Positions 27,727 to 37,598 are shown, numbered from the stretch's first letter. The stretch: 64,000 bases of DNA from Sysuimicrobium calidum (GCA_031459935.1 JAVKHN010000006.1:14257-78256); one strand, 5' to 3'. Notes: generated from the sequence alone by a model not told the origin. Numbers and translations: made by a program.

Positions 27727-29142
27727 ATGGAGCTGGCCACCAAACGCTATCAGTCCATCTCCTACATCTCTGGGCCCCTGCTGTTCGTGGAGGGGGCCCG
27801 GGACCTAGCCTACGGGGCCATCGTGAACATCCACCTCCCGGACGGCCGCGTGCGAGGAGGACAGGTGATCGAGGTCGACGAGCAACACGCGGTGATCCAG
27901 GTGTTCGAGGAGACCACGGGCCTCGATGTGGCCCGCACCTCCGTGAGTCTGCGGGAGGACGTGGCCCGGTTCGGGGTGAGCCCGGAGATCATCGGTCGAC
28001 GGTTCAACGGCCGCGGGGAGCCCATCGACGGGCTTCCCCCCATCATCCCGGAGAAGCGACTGCCCATCATCGGCTCTCCCATCAACCCTGCAGCCCGGCA
28101 GCGGCCCCAGGAGTTCATCCAGACGGGGATCAGCAGCATCGATGGCCTCAACACCCTGGTGCGCGGTCAGAAGCTTCCCATTTTCTCCGGTGCGGGACTG
28201 CCGCACAACGAGCTGGCGGCCCAGATCGCCCGGCAGGCCAAGGTGCTGGGGGAGGCGGAGGAATTCGCGGTGGTGTTCGCTGCCATGGGAATCACCCAGC
28301 GAGAGGCCGCCTTCTTCATCGAGCAGTTTGAGGCCACGGGGGCGCTGGCCCGGAGCGTGGTGTTCCTGAACCTGGCGGACGACCCAACCATCGAGCGTCT
28401 CATGACCCCGCGTCTCGCGCTCACCACCGCGGAGTACCTTGCCTTCGAGCTGGACAAGCACGTGCTCGTCATCCTCACGGACATGACGAACTACTGCGAA
28501 AGCCTGCGGGAAATCGGAGCCGCCCGGGAGGAGATCCCCGGGCGGCGCGGATACCCCGGGTACATGTATACGGACCTCGCCACCATCTACGAGCGCGCGG
28601 GCCGTATCCAGGGCCGCAAGGGTTCCGTAACGCAGATCCCCATCCTCACCATGCCGGACGACGACATCACGCATCCCATTCCGGACCTCACGGGATACAT
28701 CACGGAGGGACAGATCGTTCTCAGCCGGGCCCTGCACCGTCAGGGCATCTACCCACCCATCAACCCTCTGCCGAGCCTCTCACGGCTGATGAACGACGGC
28801 ATCGGCCCTGGCCGCACCCGGGAGGACCACGCGGGACTCAAGGACCAGCTCTTCTCCGCGTACGCGAACGGCGTGGACCTGCGGCGTCTGGTGGCCATCA
28901 TCGGGGAGGAGGCCCTCACGGAGCGGGACCGGCTCTACCTGCGGTTCGCGGAGGCCTTCGAGCGGGAGTTCCTCAACCAGGGGAACACGGAACGATCCAT
29001 CACGGAGACCCTCAACCTGGGCTGGAAGCTCCTCTCCATGTTCCCGCGGGAGGAACTGAAGCGGGTGAAGCAGGATCACGTGGAGAAGTACTACTTCGGA
29101 GAGGTAATCCGGCAGCTGTGGGAGGAGGAGGAACGGCTATAG
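27727..29142 (+). CDS. atpB: V/A-type ATPase regulatory subunit B
   Basis: The 471-residue subunit has the degenerate nucleotide site FSGAGLPHNELAAQIARQA, lacking a true P-loop Lys, as expected for subunit B. The family motif EIPGRRGYPGYMYTDLA-type sequence, GRKGSVTQIPILTMPDDD and ITEGQIVLSR follow. A perfect AGGAGGGGAGG-like site precedes the ATG. It alternates with A in the catalytic head. Confidence 0.96.
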   Translation: MELATKRYQSISYISGPLLFVEGARDLAYGAIVNIHLPDGRVRGGQVIEVDEQHAVIQVFEETTGLDVARTSVSLREDVARFGVSPEIIGRRFNGRGEPIDGLPPIIPEKRLPIIGSPINPAARQRPQEFIQTGISSIDGLNTLVRGQKLPIFSGAGLPHNELAAQIARQAKVLGEAEEFAVVFAAMGITQREAAFFIEQFEATGALARSVVFLNLADDPTIERLMTPRLALTTAEYLAFELDKHVLVILTDMTNYCESLREIGAAREEIPGRRGYPGYMYTDLATIYERAGRIQGRKGSVTQIPILTMPDDDITHPIPDLTGYITEGQIVLSRALHRQGIYPPINPLPSLSRLMNDGIGPGRTREDHAGLKDQLFSAYANGVDLRRLVAIIGEEALTERDRLYLRFAEAFEREFLNQGNTERSITETLNLGWKLLSMFPREELKRVKQDHVEKYYFGEVIRQLWEEEERL

Positions 29143-29188
29143 CGCAGGATCCCCGAAGTGGGGACGCTGAGCCAAAGGAGCACAGGGT

Positions 29189-29824
29189 ATGCCGGAACTC
29201 GTAAGCCCCACCCGGATGAACCTTCTGCAGCGCAAGAACCAGCTGCGGGTGGCGCTGCAGGGGGTAGACCTCCTCAAGCGCAAGCGGGATGCGTTGGTGG
29301 CGGAGTTCTTCCGGGTGGTCCGGCAGGCCCTGGAGGCCCGGGATCGCATGAACGCCGCGTGCGAGAAGGCGTACATCGTCCTGAGCCTGGCGAAGGCGGT
29401 GGAAGGACGCCAAGCCCTGGAGGCTGCGGCCCTGGTGGAGCGCCGCCCGATGATGGTGGACATCGAGATCCGGAACATCTGGGGCATCAAGGTGCCGGAG
29501 GTTCAGGTGCAGCGGGTTCACCGCTCCTTCCTGGAGCGGGGACTCAGCCCCACCGCGGTGAGCATGCGAACCCTAGAGAGCACGGAGGCCTTCGAGCGGG
29601 TCCTGGACGCCATCCTGGAGGTGGCCGGCACGGAGCTGCGGTTGCGCAAGATCGGAGAGGAGATCAAGAAGACCACGCGCCGGGTGAACGCTCTGGAGCA
29701 GGTTGTGATCCCCCGCATCCGGGCTGAGATCCGGTACATCAACGACGTGCTGGAACAGCGGGCCCGGGAAGACGTGTTCCGACTCAAGAGGATCAAGAAG
29801 AAGCTGGAGGGAAGGCAGGCTTGA
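29189..29824 (+). CDS. V/A-type ATPase subunit D (central stalk)
   Basis: The 211-residue protein is a long helical hairpin starting SPTRMNLLQRKNQLRVA and ending with a basic helix RVNALEQVVIPRIRAEIRYI, which is the pattern of subunit D. It is the main rotor shaft. It lies 46 bases after subunit B and is the last ATPase gene. Confidence 0.95.
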   Translation: MPELVSPTRMNLLQRKNQLRVALQGVDLLKRKRDALVAEFFRVVRQALEARDRMNAACEKAYIVLSLAKAVEGRQALEAAALVERRPMMVDIEIRNIWGIKVPEVQVQRVHRSFLERGLSPTAVSMRTLESTEAFERVLDAILEVAGTELRLRKIGEEIKKTTRRVNALEQVVIPRIRAEIRYINDVLEQRAREDVFRLKRIKKKLEGRQA

Positions 29825-29837
29825 ACGGGATCCCCTC

Positions 29838-30608
29838 GTGGGATCTAGCGGGCGGACGTATACTAGAGGTGTGCGTGCGTCCGGCGGAACGTTCCAAGCT
29901 GCCCTGGGCGTTGTGCTGCTGGCTGCGGGGTTCCTGATCACCTGGCAGCTGCGGATGGAGTACGCCATCCGGCAGCGACTGCAGATCCCCTCCCAGCGGC
30001 TAGAGGAGCTCGCCTTCCTCCTTCAGGAGCAGACCCGCCACCAGGAACGTCTGGAGGCGGAGATCGGCCAACTGCGCAGGCATCTGGAGCGCTACGCGGA
30101 TGCCGCGGCCCGGGACCGAGCCGTGCTGGCGGCCATGCGCCAGCGGCTCGTGGAGCTGCAGGCCCTGAGCGGAGTACGCGCGGTCCGGGGCCCTGGGGTC
30201 GTGGTGGAGCTGCGGGACAGTACCCGTTCTCTCCAGCCTGGGGATGATCCGAACCTGGCCCTCATCCATTACACGGATCTCTACGCGGTGATGGCAACTC
30301 TGTGGGCGGCCGGAGCGGAGGCCATGGCCCTGAACGGTGAGCGGGTGACTCCCACCACGGGACTGAGCTGCGTGGGCACCACCATCCTCTGCAACACGAA
30401 ACGGCTCGCGCCCCCCTACGTCATCGCCGCCATCGGGGACCCCGACCGCCTCCTCGGTGCCCTCCGGGCTCCCGACAGTCCGCTGAAGTTATTGCTGGCC
30501 TTTGAGTTCTCCGTGACGGTGAAGCAGGTGAATGAGCTGGAGCTGCCCGCCTACCGGGGGAGCTTCCAGTTCCGGTTCGCGAAGCCGGAGGCGGAGGGGA
30601 AGCGATGA
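29838..30608 (+). CDS. DUF881-family membrane protein (YlxW/YlxX-like)
   Basis: The 256-residue protein has one N-terminal membrane helix (about residues 20-40), a coiled coil (about 50-105), then the DUF881 domain, with VRGPGVVVELRDS, DLYAVMATLWAAGAEAMALNG and IGDPDRLLGAL. In Bacillota such genes sit near ftsZ or divIB with sbp; the role is unknown. The start may be GTG 29838 or GTG 29871 (245 residues). It overlaps the Sbp gene by 4 bases. Confidence 0.85.
   Translation: MGSSGRTYTRGVRASGGTFQAALGVVLLAAGFLITWQLRMEYAIRQRLQIPSQRLEELAFLLQEQTRHQERLEAEIGQLRRHLERYADAAARDRAVLAAMRQRLVELQALSGVRAVRGPGVVVELRDSTRSLQPGDDPNLALIHYTDLYAVMATLWAAGAEAMALNGERVTPTTGLSCVGTTILCNTKRLAPPYVIAAIGDPDRLLGALRAPDSPLKLLLAFEFSVTVKQVNELELPAYRGSFQFRFAKPEAEGKR
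29859..29864 (+). promoter_or_regulatory. Possible -10 element inside the 5' part of the DUF881 gene
   Basis: TATACT (29859-29864) stands 7 bases before an in-frame GTG at 29871. No -35 is evident. If active, it would give a leaderless transcript starting at that GTG. Just upstream a 6-bp hairpin GATCCC-CTCGT-GGGATC (29829-29845) lacks a T tract. Confidence 0.25.
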
Positions 30609-31021
30609 GGGTGTGGGTTCCCTTGGCCGGCCTGCTGCTGGGGGTGCTGCTCGGGCTGGTACTCCGGGTGGAGATCCCCCTGGGATTCGTGAAGTACACG
30701 GCCATCGCGGTCCTGGCGGCCCTGGACACCCTCCTGGGCGGATTTCGGGCGCAGCTGGAGGGACGGTTTGATCTGGTGGTGTTCACGAGCGGGTTCCTGG
30801 TCAACGCCCTGGTGGCCGCGCTCCTGGTGGCCATCGGGGACCTGCTGGGCGTGGACATCTACCTGGGGGCCGTGATCGTGTTCAGCATGCGGATCCTGCA
30901 GAATGTGAGCCTAATCCGGCGGGACCTGCTGCGGCCCTTCGTGCGGGAAGGGTTGCCCCAAACCAGCGGGGGCCCGCAGTGGGTTCCCCAGGACCCGGCT
31001 CAACGAAGTGAATCGGGATAG
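30605..31021 (+). CDS. sbp: Small basic family protein Sbp (DUF1290)
   Basis: The 138-residue membrane protein has three or four helices and the family's VEIPLGFVKYTAIAVLAALD, LDTLLGGFRA and VIVFSMRILQNVSLIRRDLL. It starts inside the DUF881 stop (ATGA), the same pairing seen in Bacillota near cell-division genes. Here the pair follows the V/A-ATPase instead. It ends with a polar tail of about 30 residues. Function unknown. Confidence 0.88.
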   Translation: MRVWVPLAGLLLGVLLGLVLRVEIPLGFVKYTAIAVLAALDTLLGGFRAQLEGRFDLVVFTSGFLVNALVAALLVAIGDLLGVDIYLGAVIVFSMRILQNVSLIRRDLLRPFVREGLPQTSGGPQWVPQDPAQRSESG

Positions 31022-31033
31022 GGGGTGAGCACC

Positions 31034-32044
31034 ATGGTTCGCGTGGGGATTAACGGGTTCGGACGGATCGGGCGCCAGGCCCTGAAGGCCATGCTCCAGC
31101 GGGCGGGGGACGTGCTGGAGGTGGTGGCCATCAACGATCTCGTGGATGCGGAGATGAACGCGTACCTCTTCAAGTACGACTCCAACTACGGTGTCTACCC
31201 CGGCACCGTGACGGTCCGCAACGGGAACCTGGTGATCGATGGACGGGAGATCCGCGTGTTCCGGGAACGGGAACCCGGCGCCATCCCCTGGCGGGAGGTG
31301 GGGGTGGAGCTGGTGCTGGAGAGCACGGGGCTGTTTACGGACGCCAAGAAGGCAGCCGCTCACCTGGAGGCAGGTGCCAAGCGCGTGATCATCTCCGCCC
31401 CTGCCCGGAACGAGGACATCACCATCGTGCTGGGCGTGAACGAGGACCAGTACGATCCTGCTCGGCATCGCATCGTCTCCAACGCTTCCTGCACCACCAA
31501 TGGCCTCGCGCCCGTGGCCCGGGTGCTGCACGAGGAGTTCGGCATCGAAAAAGGCATCCTCACCACCGTGCACGCCTACACCAACACCCAGCGCCTTCTG
31601 GACGTGGCCGCTCGGGAGATGCGGGATGCCCGGGCTGCGGCCCTGAACATCGTACCCAGCGAGACGGGAGCCGCCCGGGCCGTGGGACTCGTGATTCCCG
31701 ATCTCCATGGGAAGTTCACGGGGATGGCCTTTCGGGTCCCCACGAGCACCGTCTCCGTCATCGACTTCACCATCCTGCTGCGGCGGGACGTGACTCGGGA
31801 CGAGATCAACGCGGTCATGAAGCGCTGGAGTGAGGAACGCATGCCGGAGATCCTGGGCTATACGGAGGAGCCGCTCGTCAGCAGTGATCTCAAGGGCGAT
31901 CCCCGGTCCTCCATCTTCAGCGCCCCGGATACCCTGGTGGTGGGGGGGAACCTCGCGAAGGTGGTCTCCTGGTATGACAACGAATGGGGCTACGCCTGTC
32001 GGTGCGCGGATCTGGCAAAGCTCATGGCACAGCGGGGGATCTAG
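31034..32044 (+). CDS. gap: Glyceraldehyde-3-phosphate dehydrogenase
   Basis: The 336-residue enzyme has the NAD-binding N-terminus VRVGINGFGRIGRQALKA, the active-site SNASCTTNGLAP with the catalytic Cys, and the C-terminal SWYDNEWGYACR. An in-frame GTG lies 9 bases upstream. I prefer the ATG at 31034, which has GGGGGTG at a normal distance. It is the first gene of gap-pgk-tpiA-secG, and its TAG overlaps the GTG start of pgk. Confidence 0.97.
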   Translation: MVRVGINGFGRIGRQALKAMLQRAGDVLEVVAINDLVDAEMNAYLFKYDSNYGVYPGTVTVRNGNLVIDGREIRVFREREPGAIPWREVGVELVLESTGLFTDAKKAAAHLEAGAKRVIISAPARNEDITIVLGVNEDQYDPARHRIVSNASCTTNGLAPVARVLHEEFGIEKGILTTVHAYTNTQRLLDVAAREMRDARAAALNIVPSETGAARAVGLVIPDLHGKFTGMAFRVPTSTVSVIDFTILLRRDVTRDEINAVMKRWSEERMPEILGYTEEPLVSSDLKGDPRSSIFSAPDTLVVGGNLAKVVSWYDNEWGYACRCADLAKLMAQRGI

Positions 32045-33228
32045 TGCGGAAGAAGACGGTTCGGGACATCGAGGTCCGGGGCAAGCGGGTGCTGGTACGG
32101 GTGGACTTCAACGTGCCCCTGGACGAGGGAGGACAGATCACGGACGACCGTCGTATCCGGGAGGCCCTTCCCACCCTCCGCTACCTCCTCGATCAGGGTG
32201 CCATCCTCGTTCTGGCCTCCCACCTGGGTCGCCCCGGTGGTAAAGTGGTCCCCTCCCTGCGCATGCGGCCCGTGGGGGAGCGCCTGAGGGAGCTGTTGGA
32301 CCGGGAGGTGCAGGTGCTGGAGGACTGCGTGGGACCTGAGGTGGAGGCGGCGGTTCGGAGCGCGTCTCCGGGCGACGTGCTCCTGCTGGAGAACCTCCGT
32401 TTCCACCCAGGAGAGGAGGCGGACGATCCGGAGTTCGCCCGGTCCCTCGCACATCTTGCGGAGGTATTCGTCCTCGATGCCTTTGGTACCGCACACCGAT
32501 CCCACGCCTCCACGGTGGGCGTGGCCCGGTACCTCCCGGCTGTGGCTGGGTTCCTGCTGGAGAAGGAACTCCGGTACCTCGGTCAGGTCTTGGAACGTCC
32601 GGAGCGCCCGTTTGTGGCCGTTCTGGGCGGGAAGAAGGTCTCGGACAAAATCGGAATCGTCCGAAACCTGCTCGCCCGCGCGGATGCTCTCCTCATCGGA
32701 GGGGCCATGGCCTACACGTTCCTGCGGGCCCAGGGATACGCCACGGGGGCTTCCTTCGTGGAGGAAGAAAAGCTGGACCTCGCCCGGAAGCTCCTAGAGG
32801 AGGTGCGGCGGGCCTCCGTGGAGTTCCTGCTCCCCGCGGACGTGGTGGTGGCGGACCGGCTTTCGGAGGATGCGCAGGTGAAGGTGGTCCCCGCGCAGGA
32901 GATCCCCGAGGGGTGGATCGGAGTGGACATCGGACCGCACACGGCCCGAAGGTACGCGGAGGTGATCCAGGAAAGCCGTACCGTGGTGTGGAACGGGCCC
33001 ATGGGGGTGTTCGAGATCCCGCTCTTCGCGGCGGGCACCCGCGCAGTGGCAGAGGCGGTGGCCGCATGCCCGGGGACCACCGTCGTGGGCGGCGGGGACA
33101 CCGCGGCAGCCCTGGAGCGGTTCGGGCTCGCGGACCGAGTGGACCACGTGAGCACGGGTGGCGGCGCCTCGCTGGAGTTCCTGGAAGGGAGAGAACTTCC
33201 GGGCGTCGCCGCACTCCTGGACCCATGA
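32044..33228 (+). CDS. pgk: Phosphoglycerate kinase
   Basis: The 394-residue kinase starts at a GTG overlapping the gap stop (TAGTG). It has RVLVRVDFNVPLDEGG, SHLGRPGGK, the hinge region and the ATP-site GPMGVFEIPLFAAGTRAVA, followed by VVGGGDTAAALERFG. The length is standard. It is coupled to tpiA by an ATGA overlap at its end. Confidence 0.97.
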   Translation: MRKKTVRDIEVRGKRVLVRVDFNVPLDEGGQITDDRRIREALPTLRYLLDQGAILVLASHLGRPGGKVVPSLRMRPVGERLRELLDREVQVLEDCVGPEVEAAVRSASPGDVLLLENLRFHPGEEADDPEFARSLAHLAEVFVLDAFGTAHRSHASTVGVARYLPAVAGFLLEKELRYLGQVLERPERPFVAVLGGKKVSDKIGIVRNLLARADALLIGGAMAYTFLRAQGYATGASFVEEEKLDLARKLLEEVRRASVEFLLPADVVVADRLSEDAQVKVVPAQEIPEGWIGVDIGPHTARRYAEVIQESRTVVWNGPMGVFEIPLFAAGTRAVAEAVAACPGTTVVGGGDTAAALERFGLADRVDHVSTGGGASLEFLEGRELPGVAALLDP

Positions 33229-34007
33229 GCCGCATACCGCTCATCGCCGCCAACTGGAAGATGTACAAGACGCGGCAGGAGGCAACCGAGTTCGTGGAGG
33301 CCGCGCTCCCGGACCTTGCGGCTGTGGAAGGGGTGGAGGTGGCCCTCTGTCCGCCGTTTACCGCCCTGGAGACCGTGGGGCGCCTGCTCGCGGGAACTCC
33401 AGTACGGCTGGGTGCTCAGAACATGCACTGGGAGCGGCAGGGTGCCTTCACGGGCGAGATCTCTCCCCTCATGCTCGCGGAGCTCGGCTGCACCTACGTG
33501 ATCGTAGGGCACTCCGAGAGGCGGCGGTGGTTTGGAGAGACCGACGAGCGGGTGCGGCGGAAGGTGCGGGCGGCCTTCGATGCAGGCCTCGTACCCATCG
33601 TGTGCGTGGGGGAAACCCTGGAGGAACGGCAGGCGGGCCAGACGGAGGGCCGGGTGCTGGAGCAGGTCACGGAGGCCGTGGCGGACCTCTCCTCGGAGGA
33701 AGTCGGCAGGCTGGTGCTGGCCTACGAGCCCGTCTGGGCCATCGGCACCGGACATGCGGCTACAGGGGAGGAGGCGAATCGGGTCATCGGGCTCATCCGG
33801 GGGTACCTCGAGCGCCGTTTCGGGGAAGCCGCCCGGTGGACCCGGATCCAGTACGGGGGGAGCGTGCGGGCGAGCAACGCCGCGGAGTTCCTGGACCAGC
33901 CCGAGATCGACGGTGCGCTCGTGGGCGGCGCGAGCCTGGATCCCACGGAGTTCGTCGGGATCGTGCGGGCGACCCTGTCCGCCCGCTCCGGGCAGGGGAT
34001 TCCCTAG
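33225..34007 (+). CDS. tpiA: Triosephosphate isomerase
   Basis: The 260-residue TIM barrel has the catalytic Lys in AANWKMYK, the His in GHSERRRWFGETD, the catalytic Glu in LAYEPVWAIGTGHAA with its flexible loop, and the phosphate-binding QYGGSVRASN. Its ATG overlaps the pgk stop. Complete. Confidence 0.97.
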   Translation: MSRIPLIAANWKMYKTRQEATEFVEAALPDLAAVEGVEVALCPPFTALETVGRLLAGTPVRLGAQNMHWERQGAFTGEISPLMLAELGCTYVIVGHSERRRWFGETDERVRRKVRAAFDAGLVPIVCVGETLEERQAGQTEGRVLEQVTEAVADLSSEEVGRLVLAYEPVWAIGTGHAATGEEANRVIGLIRGYLERRFGEAARWTRIQYGGSVRASNAAEFLDQPEIDGALVGGASLDPTEFVGIVRATLSARSGQGIP

Positions 34008-34048
34008 GGCAGGCAAACCTGCTAGGATGGCGGGCGGAGGATCAAACC

Positions 34049-34267
34049 ATGCACGCCGCGATCCTGATCCTGCACTTCCTCCTCGTGGCCCTGGCCGTGG
34101 GACTCGTGCTCCTGCAGGGACCGAAGGGCGAGGGCCTGGGTGCCATCGGGGGATCTGCACGTCTGTTTCACGGACCCAGGCCACGGGAGACCTTCTTCAC
34201 CCGCACCACGGCCATCGTCTCCGTCCTGTTCGCCCTGAGCTCCATCTACCTCGCCTTCGTCCGGTAG
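34049..34267 (+). CDS. secG: Preprotein translocase subunit SecG
   Basis: The 72-residue protein has two membrane helices flanking the family's LLQGPKGEGLGAIGGSA loop. It helps the SecYE channel. It follows tpiA, a common order in Terrabacteria. I chose the ATG at 34049 because it directly begins the first helix and is preceded by GGAGG. Confidence 0.9.
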   Translation: MHAAILILHFLLVALAVGLVLLQGPKGEGLGAIGGSARLFHGPRPRETFFTRTTAIVSVLFALSSIYLAFVR

Positions 34268-34269
34268 GC

Positions 34270-34275
34270 TATAAT
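34270..34275 (+). promoter_or_regulatory. -10 element for tRNA-Leu
   Basis: A perfect TATAAT lies at 34270-34275, 34 bases before the tRNA, directly after the secG stop. The -35 region (TACCTC) is poor. A GC-rich stem CCCGGC/GCCGGG (34285-34302) sits in the 5' leader of the tRNA. Confidence 0.5.
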
Positions 34276-34309
34276 GGAGGACGGCCCGGCCCCCTCGCCG
34301 GGTGGGCGT

Positions 34310-34394
34310 GCCCGGATGGCGGAACTGGCAGACGCGCACGTTTGAGGGGCGTGTGGGGAAACCCGTGGGGGTTCGAATCCCCCTCCGGGCACCA
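34310..34394 (+). tRNA. tRNA-Leu (anticodon GAG)
   Basis: The acceptor stem GCCCGGA pairs with TCCGGGC, with A73 and an encoded CCA. The anticodon stem CACGT/GCGTG encloses loop TTGAGGG, giving anticodon GAG (CUC/CUU codons). A long variable arm marks class II, and the T arm has GTTCGAATC. Length 85 bases. Confidence 0.95.
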
Positions 34395-34460
34395 TGGTTT
34401 CCCTAGGTACAATGGTGGCATGAGCCTATCTCGCGAGGGACGAGGGGGAGGGGGATAGGA

Positions 34461-34811
34461 ATGAGCACACTCGCGGAGCTGAAGTGTACCGCCTGCCGGG
34501 GGGATGAGCTTCCCCTCACGGACGCGGAGATCGTCGCCCTTCTGCCCCAGGTTCCGGAATGGCGAGTGGTGGAGCGGGAGGGGGTGAAGCGGCTGGAGCG
34601 GACCTTCAAGTTCCGGAACTTCCAGGAGGCTCTGGCATTTGCAAACCGCGTGGGGGAGCTTGCGGAGGAGGAAGGCCATCACCCCGCCCTCCTGGTGGAG
34701 TGGGGGCGGGTCACCGTGAGCTGGTGGACCCACAAGATCCGGGGGCTGCACCGCAACGACTTCATCATGGCCGCGAAGACGGACGCTGCATACCGGGAGA
34801 GGGCGTCCTGA
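34461..34811 (+). CDS. Pterin-4a-carbinolamine dehydratase
   Basis: The 116-residue protein has the PCD/DCoH signature EEEGHHPALLVEW with two neighbouring His, and the active-site WWTHKIRGLHRNDF. It dehydrates 4a-hydroxy-tetrahydropterin. In bacteria lacking an aromatic hydroxylase its partner may be a molybdopterin or folate pathway. A -10-like TACAAT is at 34408-34413, 48 bases upstream. An N-terminal CTAC motif with Cys10 and Cys13 is an unusual addition. Confidence 0.9.
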   Translation: MSTLAELKCTACRGDELPLTDAEIVALLPQVPEWRVVEREGVKRLERTFKFRNFQEALAFANRVGELAEEEGHHPALLVEWGRVTVSWWTHKIRGLHRNDFIMAAKTDAAYRERAS

Positions 34812-34863
34812 CGCCCCCAGGCGCCTTCAAGAGCTCCGGTGGACTCGGCTGCAGGAGCGGGGG

Positions 34864-37595
34864 ATGTGCCAGCAGTTCTCCGGATTAAACGCTGGGTACG
34901 TAGCCGAGCTCTACGAGCGGTACCGGCACGATCCCGCCTCCGTGGACGCGCAGACCCGGGCGTTCTTCGAGCAGCTTCCGCCCGCTCCAGATGGGGTGCT
35001 TCTCACCCTGGATTCCCGGGTTCTTGCGGGCGCCATCGGCCTCGCGCAGGCCATCCGGGTGTACGGACACCTCGCGGCGCGCCTCGACCCCCTGGGAACA
35101 CCACCGCCGGGGGACCCCTCCCTGAGCCCCGAGTCCTGGGACGTCACGGGAGAAGACCTCCGGCATCTCCCGTCCGAACTCGTCGGGGGACCGATGGTCA
35201 AGCGGGCCCGCAATGCCCTTGAGGCCCTTGCGCTCCTGCGGACCATCTATTCGGGGGCGGCGGGCTACGAATTCGATCACCTGCGCGTGGCTGAGGAGCG
35301 GATCTGGCTTCGAGAGGCGGTGGAGGGTGGGTGTTTCCGACCTCCTCAAGATCCCCTTGATGAGGTGGCCCTCCTTCACCGCCTCACCGAGGTGGAGACC
35401 TTCGAGCGGTTCCTGCACCGCACCTTTCCGGGAAAGACCCGGTTCTCCATCAAGGGGCTCGACATTCTGGTTCCCATGCTGGACGAAGTGATTGTTCTCG
35501 GGCCACGGAGGCGGGCGCGCGCACCCTCCTCCTGGGGATGGCCCACCGCGGCCGGCTCAACGTACTTGCCCATATCCTGGGCAAGCCCTACCGCGCAATC
35601 CTCGCGGAGTTCAAGGATCCGGTACGTAGCCGGGCCTTCCGGGACGACCTCGGATGGACCGGGGATGTGACCTACCACAGGGGTGCCCAGCGTGTCGCCC
35701 CGGGGGCCACCGTTCTTCTAGCGCCCAATCCCAGCCATCCGGAGGCAATCGCGCCGGTGGTCGAGGGGATGGCCCGGGCCGCGGGGACCCGCGCGAACCG
35801 GCGCGGGGCCCCGGTGTGCGGTCCGGACGTGGTCCTGCCCGTCCTCATCCACGGGGACGCCGCCTTCTGCGGACAGGGGGTTGTGGCAGAGACCCTGAAT
35901 CTCGCCCAGGTCCCCGGGTACGCCACGGGCGGTGCGATCCACCTCATCGCCAACAACCAGCTGGGCTACACCACGGATCCCCGAGAGGGACGGAGTACCA
36001 CGTACGCGAGCGACCTTGCCAAAGGGTTCGAGACCCCTGTGGTGCACGTGAACGCGGACGACCCGGAGGCATGCATCGCCGCCGCCCGGCTCGCGGTGGC
36101 CTACCGCATGCGCTACCACAGGGACTTCGTGATCGACGTCGTGGGCTACCGTCGGTGGGGACACAATGAGGGGGACGAGCCCGGCTTCACCCAGCCCGTG
36201 CAGTACCGCCGCATCGAGTCCCATCCGACCGTCCGGGCCTGGTGGGCTTCCCGGCTGGTGGAACAGGGCGTCGTGGACCCGCACGCCCCCGACCAGCTCG
36301 TCCAGGAGCACCTGCAGCGCCTGCAGGCGGAGCTGAGCGCCCTTAACTCCGAGCGGGACCTCGTGGAGGAGCTCCCCGCGCCACCCCCTCCGGGCGCTGC
36401 CCGCCAGGTGTGGACCGCGGTACCGTTGGGGCGCCTGCAGCAGCTGTACGAGGCGCTGCTGCGGGTGCCGGAGGGGTTCTCCCTGCATCCCAAGCTGGCC
36501 CGGGCCCTGGAGCGCCGGCGCACCCTGCTGGCGGACCCGGATGCGCCCACCGTGGACTGGGCGGGTGCGGAGCAGCTAGCGTTCGCATCCCTTCTCGAAG
36601 AAGGGATCCCGATCCGCCTTGTAGGGCAGGACACGGAGCGAGGTACCTTCAGCCAGCGGCACGCAGTCTTCCACGACCTCAAGACCGGTGCCAAGCACAT
36701 TCCCCTACAGACGCCGCCGCAGGCGCGCGCGGCCTTCGAGGTGCACAACACACCCCTCTCCGAGGGTGCGGTGCTGGCCTTCGAGTACGGGTACAGCATC
36801 CAGGACCAGGGCCACCTGGTCCTCTGGGAAGCGCAGTATGGGGACTTCCTCAACAATGCCCAGGTGGTGGTGGACGAATTCATCGTTTCCGCCCGCGCCA
36901 AGTGGGGACAGCTGCCTTCCCTTGTTCTCCTCCTTCCGCACGGGTACGAGGGGCAGGGACCCGACCACAGCAGCGCCCGGCCGGAGCGGTTCTTGCAGTT
37001 GAGCGCGGATCTCAACCTGCGGCTTGCCTACCCCACCACTGCCGCCCAGTACTTCCACCTCCTGCGCCGGCAGGCCTTGCTGCTGCGGACCGATCCCCTT
37101 CCTCTCGTCGTGCTTACCCCGAAGAGCCTGCTGCGTCACCCAGCTACCTTTTCCTGTCCCCGGGATCTCAGCGAGGGCAACTGGCAGCCGGTGATGGACG
37201 ACGGCGCGGATCCCCAACGGGTGCGGCGCCTCCTCCTGTGCACGGGCAAGGTCTTCGTGGATCTCGTGACGGGCGTCCGCAAAGACCAGGAGGTCACCGT
37301 CGTGCGGCTGGAGCAGCTTTATCCGTTTCCGGAAGAGGAGCTCACGGCCCTCTTGGAGCGGTACCGGGGAGCGGAGGAGGTGGCCTGGGTGCAGGAGGAG
37401 CCGCAGAACATGGGAACCTGGAGCTTCGTGCGGCCGATCCTGGAAACCCTATTGGACGGCCGTCCCCTCCGGTACGTGGGGCGGCCATCCAGCGCGAGCC
37501 CCGCGGAGGGGTCCGCGGCCCTGCACGCGGTGGTGCAGGAAGGGATCCTCGCGGCGGCCCCGGGAGTCCACGACGCCCCTGGGGCGAGGAGGTGA
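34864..37595 (+). pseudogene. sucA: 2-oxoglutarate dehydrogenase E1, interrupted by a frameshift
   Basis: E1 of the oxidative OGDH complex (thiamine diphosphate-dependent), about 910 residues if whole. The first 212 codons read NAGYVAELYERYRHDP to LDILVPMLDEVIVLG. The frame then breaks at GGG 35500-35502. Restoring one G (GGGG) would give ..VIVLGATEAGARTLLLGMAHRGRLN, the expected family sequence. The remainder is intact to 37595, including the ThDP region GDAAFCGQGVV and NNQLGYTTDP. The upstream frame runs on to a stop at 35670. Sequencing error or a recent mutation are both possible. It lies 52 bases after the dehydratase gene. Confidence 0.88.
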
Positions 37596-37598
37596 GAG

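Noticed and set aside
29829..29845. Terminator between the ATPase and DUF881 genes
   Set aside because: The 6-bp hairpin has no T tract and lies over the start of the next gene.
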